From positions 14,563,717-14,627,716 of the forward strand of contig JANAVB010031417.1 of NCBI GenBank assembly GCA_029216955.1: a stretch of 64,000 nucleotides of DNA. Direction: 5' to 3'. The DNA comes from Iris pallida (taxonomy: Eukaryota > Streptophyta > Magnoliopsida > Asparagales > Iridaceae). The stretch's first letter is position 1. Each line of letters opens with the position of its first letter. Shown here one piece after another: positions 1-11,211 of the stretch. The notes below the pieces were generated by a model. The model searched no databases, had not been told where the DNA came from, and saw nothing but the letters and a program-made list of their open reading frames with translations. The translations under genes and the position numbers were made by a program.

Positions 1-64
1 AGATGGACTTGGATATGGGTTGTAGAGGTTGGTAATGATTAGAAATAGTCGCCTAGACCTAGTC

Positions 65-441
65 TTGACCTCGGTTGACCATGGTTGACTTTTTAGACCA
101 AAAGTCAACTATGGGTCAACACTTTACCCAATTTAGTCCCAAATTCTATTAAACTTGGGCAGTTGACCAAAAGTCAACTATTAGTCACCATTGACCTAGG
201 GTTGACTTAGAGTTGACCAGAGTTGACCAGTTGACCAAAAGTTAACTGTAAGTCAACCGTTGACTTAAATCGACCTAGATTAATTTCGTTTGACTTGCAT
301 TGACCCAGTTTGACCTAGCTAGACCTAGAATGACTTAGATCGACCATGTACAATCTAGTTTGACCTTGTTCGACCTAGATTGACTTAGTTTGACTTGTCT
401 TGACCTAGAATGACTTAAATAAGGTTTAATTTGATTTGACT
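65..441 (+). promoter_or_regulatory. Dense W-box-like (TTGACY) array in the LTR
   Basis: Counting both orientations, I find about 22 copies of TTGACC/TTGACT (or GGTCAA/AGTCAA) within roughly 375 bases, many separated by 4-10 bases. TTGAC[CT] is the core bound by plant WRKY transcription factors (established knowledge). Placement in the upstream part of an LTR is where enhancer sequences normally lie. Function is inferred. The pattern could also be a simple degenerate tandem repeat that happens to spell the motif. Confidence 0.6.
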
Positions 442-1564
442 TTACTTCCTAAACATAGTATTGATACGTCTTGTTCTCTACAGGTCCTCGAGACGCTGCT
501 TTGGATTCCGTTGACATATTATATCATATTACAGGCGAGTACATTCTCTGACACTTTTCTAATTTACGATGATTGTTATAATTCATGTAATTAGTGTAGA
601 TATGCTTGTTCTCGACACATTGGTCACACGGATTGGTATTCATGGATCCCGACATAAGATGTTATTTTTTGTTATCTTGGTATATCTTGTGCAAGCCCCT
701 TGTAGTTCTTGTGCAGTATATGGACACCGATTCTCGAGGAGACTTGCTCCCTTCTCGTAGAATCCCGTGTCATAACGTGTCTTGCTTGGATCCACTCTAC
801 CAGTCGGGGACGGGGAGTACTAGTGTAGATGTGTGGTCATTATCCGCCTTGTTTATTCTTGTAGACCTTGAATGCTACCAATCCTACACTCCACGTAGAA
901 TTGGCTGATCAGTAGACCTTGTGCAGACCTAAGCCGGCCATATATTGTAGCTAGTACTCACACACCTAGATATATGATTCTTGATTCTTGTACATGCCCT
1001 GATCAGTTTACTGGCCTTGTTCTAGCTCTAGATTTACAGCTTACCTTGCCATGATACTCACATGTACATTCCATAATTTTCTTGTATATACTCTCTATTT
1101 ACAGTCTTATAGCTTTTGTCATATCTTGTGAACTGTTGTTAGTTGATTGTACTCGTTCTATTCTGACTGGATATGTTGACAAAATATTACAGATGCTGAT
1201 GTGGAGGACTACAGTACCTACTACGGTCCGGATGACGTAGTGGGCTTAGACTTGGAGATCTTGGTCCAGCAGGGCTTAGCTCCGCCTGACGAGACTTTAC
1301 CTATTGCTTAGTTAGAGTAGGTCTTTTGTACTTGACCTTGTCTCCAGCTACTTTTGAGACTGTTATTATTATGGATTGTATTAGAGACTTGGACTTGGAC
1401 TTGTATATTCTTTGTGTTGGACTTGACAGGTTATATTTTATCGTCTTGTTGTCTTTATCTTTCAGTCTTTACTTTATCATCTTAGAATTGTGATTGAGCA
1501 CTCATATATATTCATTGCTTGTCCTCCGTTCGGAGTTGACCATATTCTCGACAGGTTTTTGATA

Positions 1565-1575
1565 TATATATAAAC
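1565..1575 (+). promoter_or_regulatory. TATA-like box near the end of the LTR
   Basis: A TATATATATAAA run lies about 105 bases before the LTR end and is preserved at 10651-10662 in the other LTR. A core promoter here would leave a short R-U5. This is position-based inference only. Confidence 0.35.
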
Positions 1576-1677
1576 TGTTGTTAGAGTAGAAAACCTACAG
1601 CGTTCCATGCCGTTTTTACGGTGAGGGCTGGGCGTTGCCACGTGCACGTACCCTTATAGTGGGTGCGGATCGTGACA

Positions 1678-1931
1678 CGTTTTTAGTGGTGGCCCACGCA
1701 GGTCCTGAAGTCGCAATTAGTGCGATGTCGTGATGGCACTCGTCTTAGAGTGTTGACTACGAGCCTGTGTTACATATAGGAGGTAGTAGGCTAGGAGTAC
1801 TCAATCACAGTAGGATCTTTCCTTGCTTATCTTGCTTACCAATTTTGATATTGATTTTGCATTCTAATTGTCCTCCTTGATATAATATTTTCCGTGCCAT
1901 ATTGATTTCCTTCTTTATTTCTATCTTCAGG
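1678..1931 (+). other. Untranslated leader with conserved primer-region block
   Basis: The leader starts directly after the LTR. It does not carry the common TGGTATCAGAGC primer site. Instead TTTTAGTGGTGGCCCA begins about 3 bases in, followed by CGCAGG. Very similar blocks follow the LTRs of elements A (14828), B (minus strand from 21805) and C (minus strand from 33012). It is the best candidate for the primer-binding region, but I cannot name the matching tRNA. The leader ends in a pyrimidine-rich stretch and CAG just before the gag ATG at 1932. Confidence 0.5.
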
Positions 1932-3326
1932 ATGGTGCAGACCAGGTCCCAGCATCCTGAGTCCGCGGACGCGGAGAGGTCTGCTATGACTCGCGAACCT
2001 GATTCGGATACTCCTGCTGCAGTCGGGGTGTCAGCACCAGCTCTTGGGGGCGCTCCTCCGCCAGTTACGAGGGCTGACCCTGGGGTTGCTACGACTTTTC
2101 CGGCCGCAGTACCAGTGGTTGATGCGGGCGCTCTTCCTCCTCCTGCGCAGCGGATTCCTCCACTAGTTGTAAATGTACTTCCACCTCCACCTCCTCTGCC
2201 TACAGATATGAGGCAGATGCTTACTTTCCTCCAGCAGATACTGGAGACTCAGAGAGCCCAGGCCGAGGCTCAGCAGAGACAGACAGACGCGATACGTCAG
2301 GACATGGAGGATGCCCATTAGTTGGCCCTTGTAGCCGTGGAGCAGAGAGCTCCGCACCCGGGGACGCGTACTAGGTACGGAGATATCCAGGACTTCAAGA
2401 AGCTCGGGCCCCATGACTTTAGCGGGACCGAGGGTGTGGTCTATGCAGATGATTGGCTCGAGGATATCGAGCGGCAGATGAGGGCCTCCCGCCTGGCAGA
2501 CGACCTGAAGGTCGAGGCGGTAGGTTTGCAGTTGCTAGACATTGCACGCACCTGGTTCAGAAACGAGCCAGCCGTAGCTGGAGAGGGCCATACTTGGGCA
2601 GAGTTCAAGCTCCTCTTCAAGGAGAAGTTCTTTTCCCCCACGGACAAGATCGACCTGGTGTGGCAGTTCCAGGATCTGTAGCAGGACAGTTTATCTGTGG
2701 AGGAGTACGCCATGGAGTTCGACCGTCTGAGCCGATATGCAGAGTACATGGTTCGAGACCCGGAGATCAGGGCAAGCCATTTCAGGGAGGGGCTGACTTG
2801 GGATATCAAGATCCTCATTCCCTCCTTCTATGAGACTTATACCCAGATCTACGCGGAGGCCCGCAAGGTTGAGCGGGAGTGGGGCTTGAAGCCCAAGAGG
2901 GAGCGTGATCTTTTCTTGGGGGCTACTAGCAGCGCGGGGGCTGCTAAGCGCCCTCAGCTTCAGCATCATTCTTTCCAGCATCACCAGCCGCAGGTTCAGG
3001 CCAGAGCACCGGTTCAGCAGTAGGTGCAGCACACTCAGCAGAGGCAGGCACAGCATGGGGCTCCTTGCGGCTTCTGTAAGAAACCCGGTCACATCTGGGA
3101 GGTCTGCCAGAAGAGGCTGGGCTTATGCCTCTATTGTGGGGAGGCTGGACATCAGTTGAGAGATTGTCCTGCGAACCCTCGCAGGGTAGCCCATGGAGCG
3201 GTAGCAGCTCAGGGGACACCGGCGAGAGTACCTGTAGTACAGCCGAGGGGTCCACTTTTGACTCAGCAGCAGCGGTTTGTTCAGCACCACCAGCAGCGGG
3301 GTGGTCAGGGTAGAGCCTTTGCTCTT
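1932..3326 (+). pseudogene. gag: gag region with two CCHC zinc knuckles, broken by amber stops
   Basis: The frame starts at ATG 1932, right after a CAG. The N-terminal part is low-complexity and Pro/Ala-rich. The 2322-3020 part (starting VEQRAP, with DFKKLGPHDFSG and WLEDIERQM) resembles the retrotransposon gag capsid-like domain of plant chromoviruses. Two knuckles of form CX2CX4HX4C follow at about 3066-3170 (CGFCKKPGH and CLYCGEAGH), as in nucleocapsid. In-frame TAG stops occur at 2319, 2679 and 3021, with no frameshift. Gag normally packages element RNA. This copy cannot make a full-length product without readthrough. Confidence 0.85.
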
Positions 3327-3755
3327 ACAGCCGAGGAGATGGAGCCTATTGTGGATGTTGTCGCAGGTTCTATTCTGCTCGATTCTTTTCCAGCTTTAGC
3401 CTTGTTTGATTATGGTGCTACATACAGTTTTGTGTCTGTTTCTTTTGCTCTTAGGCACAATATCATTGCTGAGTATCTTGGTAGGACTTGCAAGATTATG
3501 ACTGGGAATGGCATCATCCTGGTTAATAATGTTTGCAAGGGGCAGAGAGTTTCTTTGAGAGGCCGGGAGCTGAGTGCGTGTTTGCTCGTAATGCCACTTT
3601 CGAGTTACGATGTGGTACTCGGTATGGACTGGTTGAGCATGCACCACGCTAGCATCGACTGTAGAGGGGGCAGGATTCTGTTTAGGCCGTCGGGAGAGCC
3701 GGAGTATGAGTTCACCAGGGGTACAGCGGAGTAGGGAGATGGATTCTGCAGAGCG
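3327..3755 (+). pseudogene. Retroviral-type aspartic protease region, active-site Ser replaced
   Basis: This continues the gag frame. ALFDYGATYSFVS is at about 3397-3435, and in the family the catalytic triad is D-S/T-G, so the S-to-Y change (codon TAT) should disable it. Downstream YDVVLGMDWL matches the conserved LGMDWL motif of chromovirus proteases. A TAG at 3732 interrupts the linker to RT, which is also shorter than I expect for the family. The protease would cut the Gag-Pol polyprotein. Loss of function is inferred from the motif change. Confidence 0.8.
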
Positions 3756-4620
3756 TTGTTGGCGAGGCCGGTGTTGCCACATCCACTCATTGCTGAGTTC
3801 TTGGATGTCTTTCCCGAAGAGCTGCCCGGGATGCCGCTAGATCGTGATGTTAAGTTTTCTATAGACCTAGTGCCGGGCGCTGAGCCTATCTCCCAGCACG
3901 TCTATAGAATCAACAACAGTGAGTTAGCAGAGCTGAAGAAACAGGTCGACGAGCTGGAGGACAAGGGCTTTATTCGATCTAGTTCTTCACCTTAGGGCAT
4001 GCCAGTTCTTTTCGTCCCCAAGAAGGATGGTACGGTACGTCTGTGCATTGATTACAGGGCGCTCAACAACCTTACCATCAAGAACAAGTATCCTTTGCCA
4101 AGGATTGATGACTTGTTCGACCAGTTGAGCGGGGCGAGAGTATTCTCGAAGATCGACTTGCGTACCGGGTACCATCAGCTGAAGGTGAAGCAGGATGACA
4201 TTCCGAAGACTGCCTTTCGAACTCGCTATGGCCAGTATGAGTATACCGTCATGCCGTTTGGGTAGACCAACGTCCCGACGGTATTCATGAACTTGATGAA
4301 CAAGGTATTTCATCAGTACCTTGACAAGTTCGTGGTGGTCTTCATTGATGACATTCTCATCTATTCGAAGACACCAGAGGAGCACGAGGAGCACCTGAGG
4401 ATTGTGTTGGACACTCTCAGGAGGGAACAGCTGTATGGAAAGCTGTCCAAGTACGAGTTCTTCTTGGATCGCGTGGAGTTCCTAGGCCATGTTGTCTCCG
4501 ACGAGGGGATTTCAGTGGATCCGAAGAAGATTTCTGCAGTGGAGTCCTGGTCTACGCCGAGCTCAGTAGCAGAGGTTCGGAGTTTTTTGGGTCTGGCAGG
4601 TTATTACCGAAGGTTCGTAC
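3756..4620 (+). pseudogene. pol: Reverse transcriptase domain of the Tekay-type element
   Basis: RT motifs appear in order: [14 protein letters not shown] linker, [43 protein letters not shown], the MPFG segment, and [11 protein letters not shown] (the catalytic FIDD form of YxDD). GFLGH-type thumb and [12 protein letters not shown] segments follow. In-frame TAG stops lie at 3993, where the family normally has Trp (SPWGMPV), and at 4263, directly after MPFG. The catalytic aspartates remain. The frame is otherwise preserved over the whole domain. Confidence 0.92.
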
Positions 4621-4764
4621 AGGACTTTTCTAGGATTGCCCAGCCGATAACCCGCCTTACCAGGAAGGACGAGGAGTTTGTTTGGTCCGAGGAGTGCCAG
4701 GCCACCTTCGAGGAGCTGAAGGTGAGGTTGACTACAACTCCTATCTTGACGCTGCCATCTGGAT

Positions 4765-5125
4765 CTGGTGGTTATACGATCTACAGTGATGCTTCAGGAT
4801 GGGGTTTGGGTTGCGTTCTTCAGCAGCACGGGAAGGTGATTGCCTATGCATCTAGGCAGTTACGTCCTCATGAGAGAAACTACCCTACCCATGATCTGGA
4901 GCTAGCAGCGATCATCTTTGCTTTGAAGCTGTGGAAACACTATCTGTACGGAGAGCGAGTTGAGATCTATACTGATCACAAGAGCTTGAAGTACGTGTTT
5001 ACCCAGAAGGAGATGAATATGAGGCAGAGGCGATGGTTAGAGCTGATGAAGGATTTTGATATATCCTTACAGTACCATCCGGGGAAGGCCAACGTGGTCG
5101 CGGATGCTTTGAGCAAGTATCCCGT
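4765..5125 (+). pseudogene. pol: RNase H domain of the Tekay-type element
   Basis: [16 protein letters not shown] contains the first catalytic Asp, [13 protein letters not shown] the Glu, and [12 protein letters not shown] the next Asp. The domain ends with [15 protein letters not shown]. This is the usual plant Ty3/gypsy RNase H arrangement and there is no stop inside it. It degrades the RNA strand of the RNA-DNA hybrid during reverse transcription. It lies within the uninterrupted 4287-6248 stretch shared with integrase. Confidence 0.92.
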
Positions 5126-6245
5126 GGCCATGTGTTTGACGATGGATCGTCACCTTCTGGCAGATCTGGAGATTTTGGACATAAAGGTGATAGTTCCTGG
5201 GTTCGAGGCGCAGATGTGGGGTCTCCAGGTACAATCAGAGCTGATGGACAGAGTCAGGGCAGCTCAGTTTGAGGATGAGGCTCTGAGGGTCATCAGGGAG
5301 CAGGTCAGGGCAGGACTGTTGGATGAGTTCTCTATAGCGGGGGATGGGTCGTTGAGGCATGGTACCAGATTGTACGTGTCGAGCGGAGGACTTCGGGAGG
5401 AGGTTCTTCAGGAGGTGCACCATTCTCAGTACTCTATGCATCCATTTGCCAACAAGATGTATAGAGACTTGAGACAGCATGTTTGGTGGTATGGCATGAA
5501 ACGCGAGGTGGCTCAGTTCGTTTTGAGATGCTTGGTGTGCCAGCGGGTGAAGGCCGGGAGGCTGAGACCCGGTGGATTGCTCCAACCACTACCCATTCCT
5601 GAGTGGAAGTGGGAGCATATCACTATGGACTTTGTGTCTAGGCTTCCGTGCCCTCCAGGAGGGAAGGATGCGATTTGGGTCATTGTTGATCGATTGACCA
5701 AATCGGCCCACTTTTTGCCTTTCAAGGTGGGTTTGTCTACGGAGTGGTTGGCCGAGATGTACGTGCGGCAGATAGTCCGATTGCACGGGGTTCCAGTGAG
5801 TATAGTCTCGAATCGGGACAGCCAATTTACTTTCCACTTCTGGAGGAGTTTGCAGCTTAGCTTGGGCACATCGCTCAAGTTCAGTACCGCATACCACCCC
5901 CAGACAGACGGGCAGTCGGAGAGGACGATTCAGACCCTCGAGGATATACTGCGTACCTGTGTCTTGAACTTCGGGGGATCTTGGGAGGACCACATTCACT
6001 TGGTAGAGTTTGCTTACAACAACAGCTACCAAGCCAGTATAGAGATGTCACCATTCGAGGCTCTATACGGACGGAGGTGCCGTACTTCCTTGTCTTGGGA
6101 TGATGTCGGCGAGAGGGTTTTGCTTGGCCCTGAGATGGTAGTAGATGCTGCGGAGAAGGTCAGGGTTATCAGAGATCGACTTCGGGTGGCACAGGATAGG
6201 CAGCGGTATTGGGCCGATAGCCACCGGAGGCCGTTGGAGTTTGAG
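5126..6245 (+). pseudogene. pol: Integrase core, zinc-binding and catalytic domains, one catalytic Asp substituted
   Basis: The N-terminal zinc-binding segment has the HH...CLVCQ form at about 5420-5545. The catalytic core starts near [13 protein letters not shown] (first Asp), continues through [10 protein letters not shown], and has [14 protein letters not shown] (catalytic Glu). In chromovirus integrases the second Asp is in an SDRD motif. Here it reads SNRD (codon AAT), a change expected to abolish strand transfer. No stop lies in this part. The C-terminal part continues after the proposed intron. Confidence 0.88.
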
Positions 6246-6326
6246 GTATAGTTTAGATTTTTCTAGTATTTGAGTCTGATTGTGATTGTTTTAGATCAAG
6301 CTCTAAGTCTTGTGTTTTTGTTCTAG
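6246..6326 (+). other. Candidate 81-base intron inside the integrase coding region
   Basis: The integrase frame reads LEFE up to 6245. It then meets GTATAG with an in-frame stop, and recognisable sequence resumes at 6327 as VDDLVFLWISP. Family members usually read EFEVGD.VFLRVSP with no gap. The extra 81 bases begin GT, end TTTTGTTCTAG, are T-rich and are a multiple of three. Removing them restores contiguous protein. An alternative is a small insertion that happens to resemble an intron. Confidence 0.55.
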
Positions 6327-6749
6327 GTTGATGATCTTGTGTTTCTGTGGATTTCTCCGACGTGTGGCACGATTCGTTTTGGTGGCAGCGGAAAGCTTAG
6401 TCCACGATACATCGGACCATTCCGTATCTTGGGCAGGGTCGGTACAGTGGCTTACCGACTGGAGTTACCGCCCGCACTAGAGGGAGTGCACTGCATGTTC
6501 CACGTGTCGCAGCTGAGACGGTACGTGGCAGATCCCAGTCACGTCTTAGACCACTCAGAGATCGAAGTAGGACCGACACTCAGCTATCCAGAGAAGCCGG
6601 TTGAGATCTTGGACCGAAGAGAGAAGGTGCTCCGAAACTAGGTCATTCCCTTGGTTCGCATTGCATGGAGACACCACTCTCCAGGTTAGTCTACCTGGAA
6701 GAGGGAGGATGACATGCGGGAGCGATTCCCATATCTCTTCGAGCCTTGA
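6327..6749 (+). pseudogene. pol: Integrase C-terminal GPY/F module and chromodomain, two amber stops
   Basis: SPRYIGPFRILGRVGTVAYRL is the GPY/F-type integrase C-terminal module. VHCMFHVSQLRRYVADPSHV follows. The tail EKPVEILDRREKVLRN, then VIPLVRIAWRHHSP and STWKREDDMRE, matches the chromodomain of Tekay/Del-type elements, which is thought to steer integration to particular chromatin. TAG codons at 6639 and 6687 interrupt the chromodomain. The frame closes with TGA at 6747. Confidence 0.8.
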
Positions 6750-6809
6750 GGTAAAATTCTATCTTTTTTTTCTTTCCTTGTTCAATTCATGATTGCTGTG
6801 TTAGTTCTC

Positions 6810-6849
6810 ATTCAATTTCGAGGACGAAATTTTTTAAGAAGGGTAGATT
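6810..6849 (+). other. Polypurine tract region before the 3' LTR
   Basis: TTCGAGGACGAAATT is followed by TTTTAAGAAGGGTAGA directly before the LTR. The same block occurs before the 3' LTR of element A (from 15955) and, in variant form on the minus strand, in B and C. Purine tracts at this place prime plus-strand DNA synthesis. Confidence 0.7.
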
Positions 6850-7277
6850 TTTTACCCCCAGTTTTCGAATTAGGAGTATTTTCGTCATTTTTCAAGTTTT
6901 ATAATTTTTAGGAATTTTATTTGATTTTATATAATTTTTAGGGATTTATTTGATTTGGTTTGAATTTTACCCAATTCGGACTTAAGTTGGAGACCCGGGT
7001 AGCCTGGACACTAGTGGAACCCACATACTAGCGGGACTTGGCCCACATACCATCCTAACTAGGCTAGAAACTATAAACCCAACTTCCATGGCTTAGTTAG
7101 TCATTTTAGAGGCTTAATTGGTTAATTAGAATTAAATCGAACCGAACCGAACCAAACCCGAACCCAACCTAAGTCTAATGGGTTGGAGGCTTAGTGGATC
7201 CACACCCAAACCCACTAAGCCCCCACCATGGCCGGCCACAAGGTGAGCAACCCCCCTTTGCTTCTCCACAAAGTAAA

Positions 7278-8160
<883 letters not shown>

Positions 8161-8204
8161 ATAGAGAGAGAGAGGAAGGAAAGGTAGAAGGAGAAATAGA
8201 AGAA

Positions 8205-8360
8205 GAAGAAGGGCAACTGCAGCAGCAGCATTGGCAGTAGCTGCAGCAGCATGCGCAGCAGTAGCAGTGGCAGCAAGGGCCACAGCAGCAGCACCAGCAA
8301 TGGCAGCAGCTGCAGTAGCAGTCCCCCCCTATTTAGCCCCTTAAACCCCCCTACTTAACC

Positions 8361-8419
<59 letters not shown>

Positions 8420-8690
8420 TGAGTAGATAGTTAGAGGTAGAGAATTAGAGAGAAAGATTAGAAGAAGTTAGAGGATTAGAAAAAGTTAGAAGTTAGAAAA
8501 AGGATTAGAAGAGTTAGAAGAAATAGGAAGAAGGATAATAAGAAGAAGGAGAGGAGAAGGATTATAAGAAGTAGAGGAGAAGGATTAGAAGAAGAAGTTA
8601 GAAGAAGAATAGGAGGAAGAAGTTAGAAGGAGAAGTTAGAAGAAGAAATTAGAATAGGAATTAGAAGAAGAATGAGAAGAGAAATGTAGG
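8205..8690. repeat. CAG-rich patch, AT repeat and AGAAGAAGTTAGA-type purine repeat
   Basis: At 8216-8325 units of GCAGCAGCA/GGCAGTAGC recur. At 8440-8690 variants of AGAAGAAGTTAGAGGATTAG recur many times. Both are inside the 3' LTR. The corresponding part of the 5' LTR lies outside the window. Confidence 0.8.
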
Positions 8691-9141
8691 GGAGATCGAG
8701 TTAGAGGGCGAAACAGAGCTCCGAGTGTCGGAATGAGATGAAACTTGGGGGAGACCTAGAATACGTAAATTAGATTTTGCGGGTAGGCTTCCGAGTTGAA
8801 ATCGGGGTTGTAGGGCGCCGGTATCGCGCCGTACCATTGCGTATCTTGAGATATTCAAGATATCGGCAATGGGCCGTAAGATGGACTAGACGTCCACTTT
8901 ACCTAGGTATCTTGGTAGGTAACGTATGTATAGGCTAGTATCCAACTACCCTAGGGAGCACGGGTCGAAATACCAAGCGTAGGTAGGCTAACTTGGTTTT
9001 CACCTAGGCTAGAAATTTACCTTAGAAAAGGGTAAATTAGAATATTGGCCTACGGCCAAGATTTGAGTTTCGAAGTCCAAGATGGACTTGGATATGGGTT
9101 GTAGAGGTTGGTAATGATTAGAAAGTCGCCTAGACCTAGTC

Positions 9142-9533
9142 TTGACCTCGGTTGACCACGATTGACTTTTTAGACCAAAAGTCAACTATAGATCAACACT
9201 TTACCCAATTTAGTTCCAAATTCCTCTAAACTTGGGCAGTTGACCAAAAGTCAACTATTAGTCACCATTGACCTAGGGTTGACCTAGGGTTGACCTAGAG
9301 TTGACCAGAGTTGACCAGTTGACCAAAAGTCAACTGTAAGTCAACCGTTGACTTAAATCGACCTAGATTAATTCCGTTTGACTTGCACTGACCCAGTTTG
9401 ACCTAGCTAGACCTAAAATGACTTAGATCGACCATGTACAATTTAGTTTGACCTTGTTCGACCTAGATTGACTTAGTTTGACTTATCTTGACCTAGAATG
9501 ACTTAAATAAGGTTTAATTTGATTTGACTTTAC
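9142..9533 (+). promoter_or_regulatory. Second copy of the TTGACY (W-box-like) array
   Basis: This corresponds to 65-441 in the other LTR with a few base changes and an extra TTGACCTAGGG unit near 9280. Retention in both LTRs shows the array was part of the element at insertion. Confidence 0.6.
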
Positions 9534-10765
9534 TTCCTAAACATAGTATTGATACGTCTTGTTCTCTATAGGTCCTCGAGACGCTGCTTTGGATCCCGTT
9601 GACATATTATATCATATTACAGGCGAGTACATTTTCTGACACTTTTCTAATTTATGATGATTGTTATAATTCATGTAATTAGTATAGATATGCTTGTTCT
9701 CGACACATTGGTCACACGGATTGGTATTCATGGATCCCGACATGAGATGTTATTCCTCGTTATCTTGGTATATCTTGTGCAAGCCCCTTGTAGTTCTTGT
9801 GCAGTATATGGACACCGATTCTCGAGGAGACTTGCTCCCTTCTCGTAGAATCCTGTGTCATAACGTGTCTTGCTTGGATCCACTCTACCAGTCGGGGACG
9901 GAGAGTACTAGTATAGAAGTGTGGTCATTATCCGCCTTGTTTATTCTTGTAGACCTTGAATGCTACCAATCCTACACTCCACGTAGGATTGGCTGATCAG
10001 TAGACCTTGTGCAGACCCAAGCCGGCCACATGTTGTAGCTAGTACTCACACACCTAGATATATGATTCTTGATTCTTGTACATGCCATGATCAGTTTACT
10101 TGCCTTGTTCTAGCTATAGATTTATAGCTTACCTTGCCATGATACTCACATGTACATTCCCTGATTTTCTTGTATATACTCTTTATTTACAGTCTTATAG
10201 CTTTTGTCATATCTTGTGAACTGTTGTTAGTTGATTGTACTCGTTCTATCCTGACTGGATATGCTGACAAAATATTACAGATGCTGATGAGGGGGATTAC
10301 AGTACCTACTACGGTCCGGATGACGTAGTGGGCTTAGACTTGGAGATCTTGGTCCAGCAGGGCTTAGCTCCGCCTGACGAGACTTTACCTATTGTTTAGT
10401 TAGAGTAGGTCTTTTGTAATGGACCTTGTCTCCAGCTACTTTTGAGACTGTTATTATTATGGATTGTATTAGAGACTTGGACTTGGACTTGTATATTCTT
10501 TGTGTTGGACTTGACAGGTTATATTTTATCGTCTTGTTGTCTTTATCTTTCAGTCTTTACTTTATCATCTTAGAATTGTGATTGAGCACTCATATATATT
10601 CATTGCTTGTCCTCCGTTCGGAGTTGACCATATTCTCGACAGGTTTTTGATATATATATAAACTGTTGTTAGAGTAGAAAACCTACAGCGTTCCACACCG
10701 TTTTTACGGTGAGGGCTGGGCGTTGTCACATGCATGTACCCTTATAGTGGGTGCGGGTCATGACA

Positions 10766-11211
10766 GGGTCTGCTTCTCTTATGATTAACTCAATTTCCGA
10801 TATGTCAACTACTTTGCGAAGAGTGTTGTTCCCCTCTATAGTTACAATACGCTTGCATATTGTACTCGAGAAGGTATCTCTATAATCGATTTGATTATAC
10901 AGAGACATATAGAACGAGATAGCTTCTGCGGCTATTTCCTGATCTTTATTAGTTATCTTCCCATCCGCGCCTATTAAGCAAGCCATCGAGTTTTTATTAT
11001 TCCGGGCGCGAACGCTAGCATGGAAAAATTTAGTACATCTGTCGCCCTCCTTTAGCCACGTACACTTGGCCTGTTGTTGCAATTTAACCTCCTCTTGGAA
11101 GCGGAGAATACAGACTTCCTCCTGAAGCCGAGTCTCCTTAGAAGCCAACTCACTTGACATAGGATTAGCTTGAACGTGAGCTTGTATCTCTTTTAACTCT
11201 GCCTCCATAAT
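10766..11211 (-). pseudogene. LINE ORF2 fragment, linker between endonuclease and reverse transcriptase
   Basis: The minus-strand frame encodes MEAELKEIQAHV, then LQQQAKCTWLKEGDRCTKFFH, SVRARNNKN and SLIGADG-like sequence. This is the very conserved W-x-K-E-G-D-x-N/C-T-K-F-F-H region upstream of the RT domain in plant L1-type LINEs. At 11211 it is interrupted by element A. Its upstream half is at 37089 and beyond, and the two join in frame (PKLFI then IMEAEL) when A and one ATAAT copy are removed. At 10766 it is cut by the Tekay-type LTR, so the RT domain proper lies outside the window, if present. Confidence 0.85.
11207..11211. repeat. Target-site duplication ATAAT, left copy, of element A
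   Basis: ATAAT directly precedes TGTAATGCCC of the 5' LTR. The second copy is at 37084-37088, directly after the closing GTGACA. Confidence 0.95.

Larger units (their letters stand above)
1..1677 (+). repeat. 3' portion of the 5' LTR of the Tekay-type element
   Basis: Nearly identical to about 9080-10765. It ends in GTGACA at 1672-1677, matching ATGACA at 10760-10765. It contains a dense TTGACC/TTGACT region, a TATA-like run near 1567 and no coding sequence. The short reading frames at 569-908 recur in the other LTR and have no protein support. Roughly 2.2 kb of this LTR lies left of the window, judging from the complete 3' copy. Confidence 0.9.

Noticed and set aside
569..908. Open frames conserved between 569-908 and 9654-9996
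   Set aside because: The conservation is that of the two LTR copies of one element, not of a gene.
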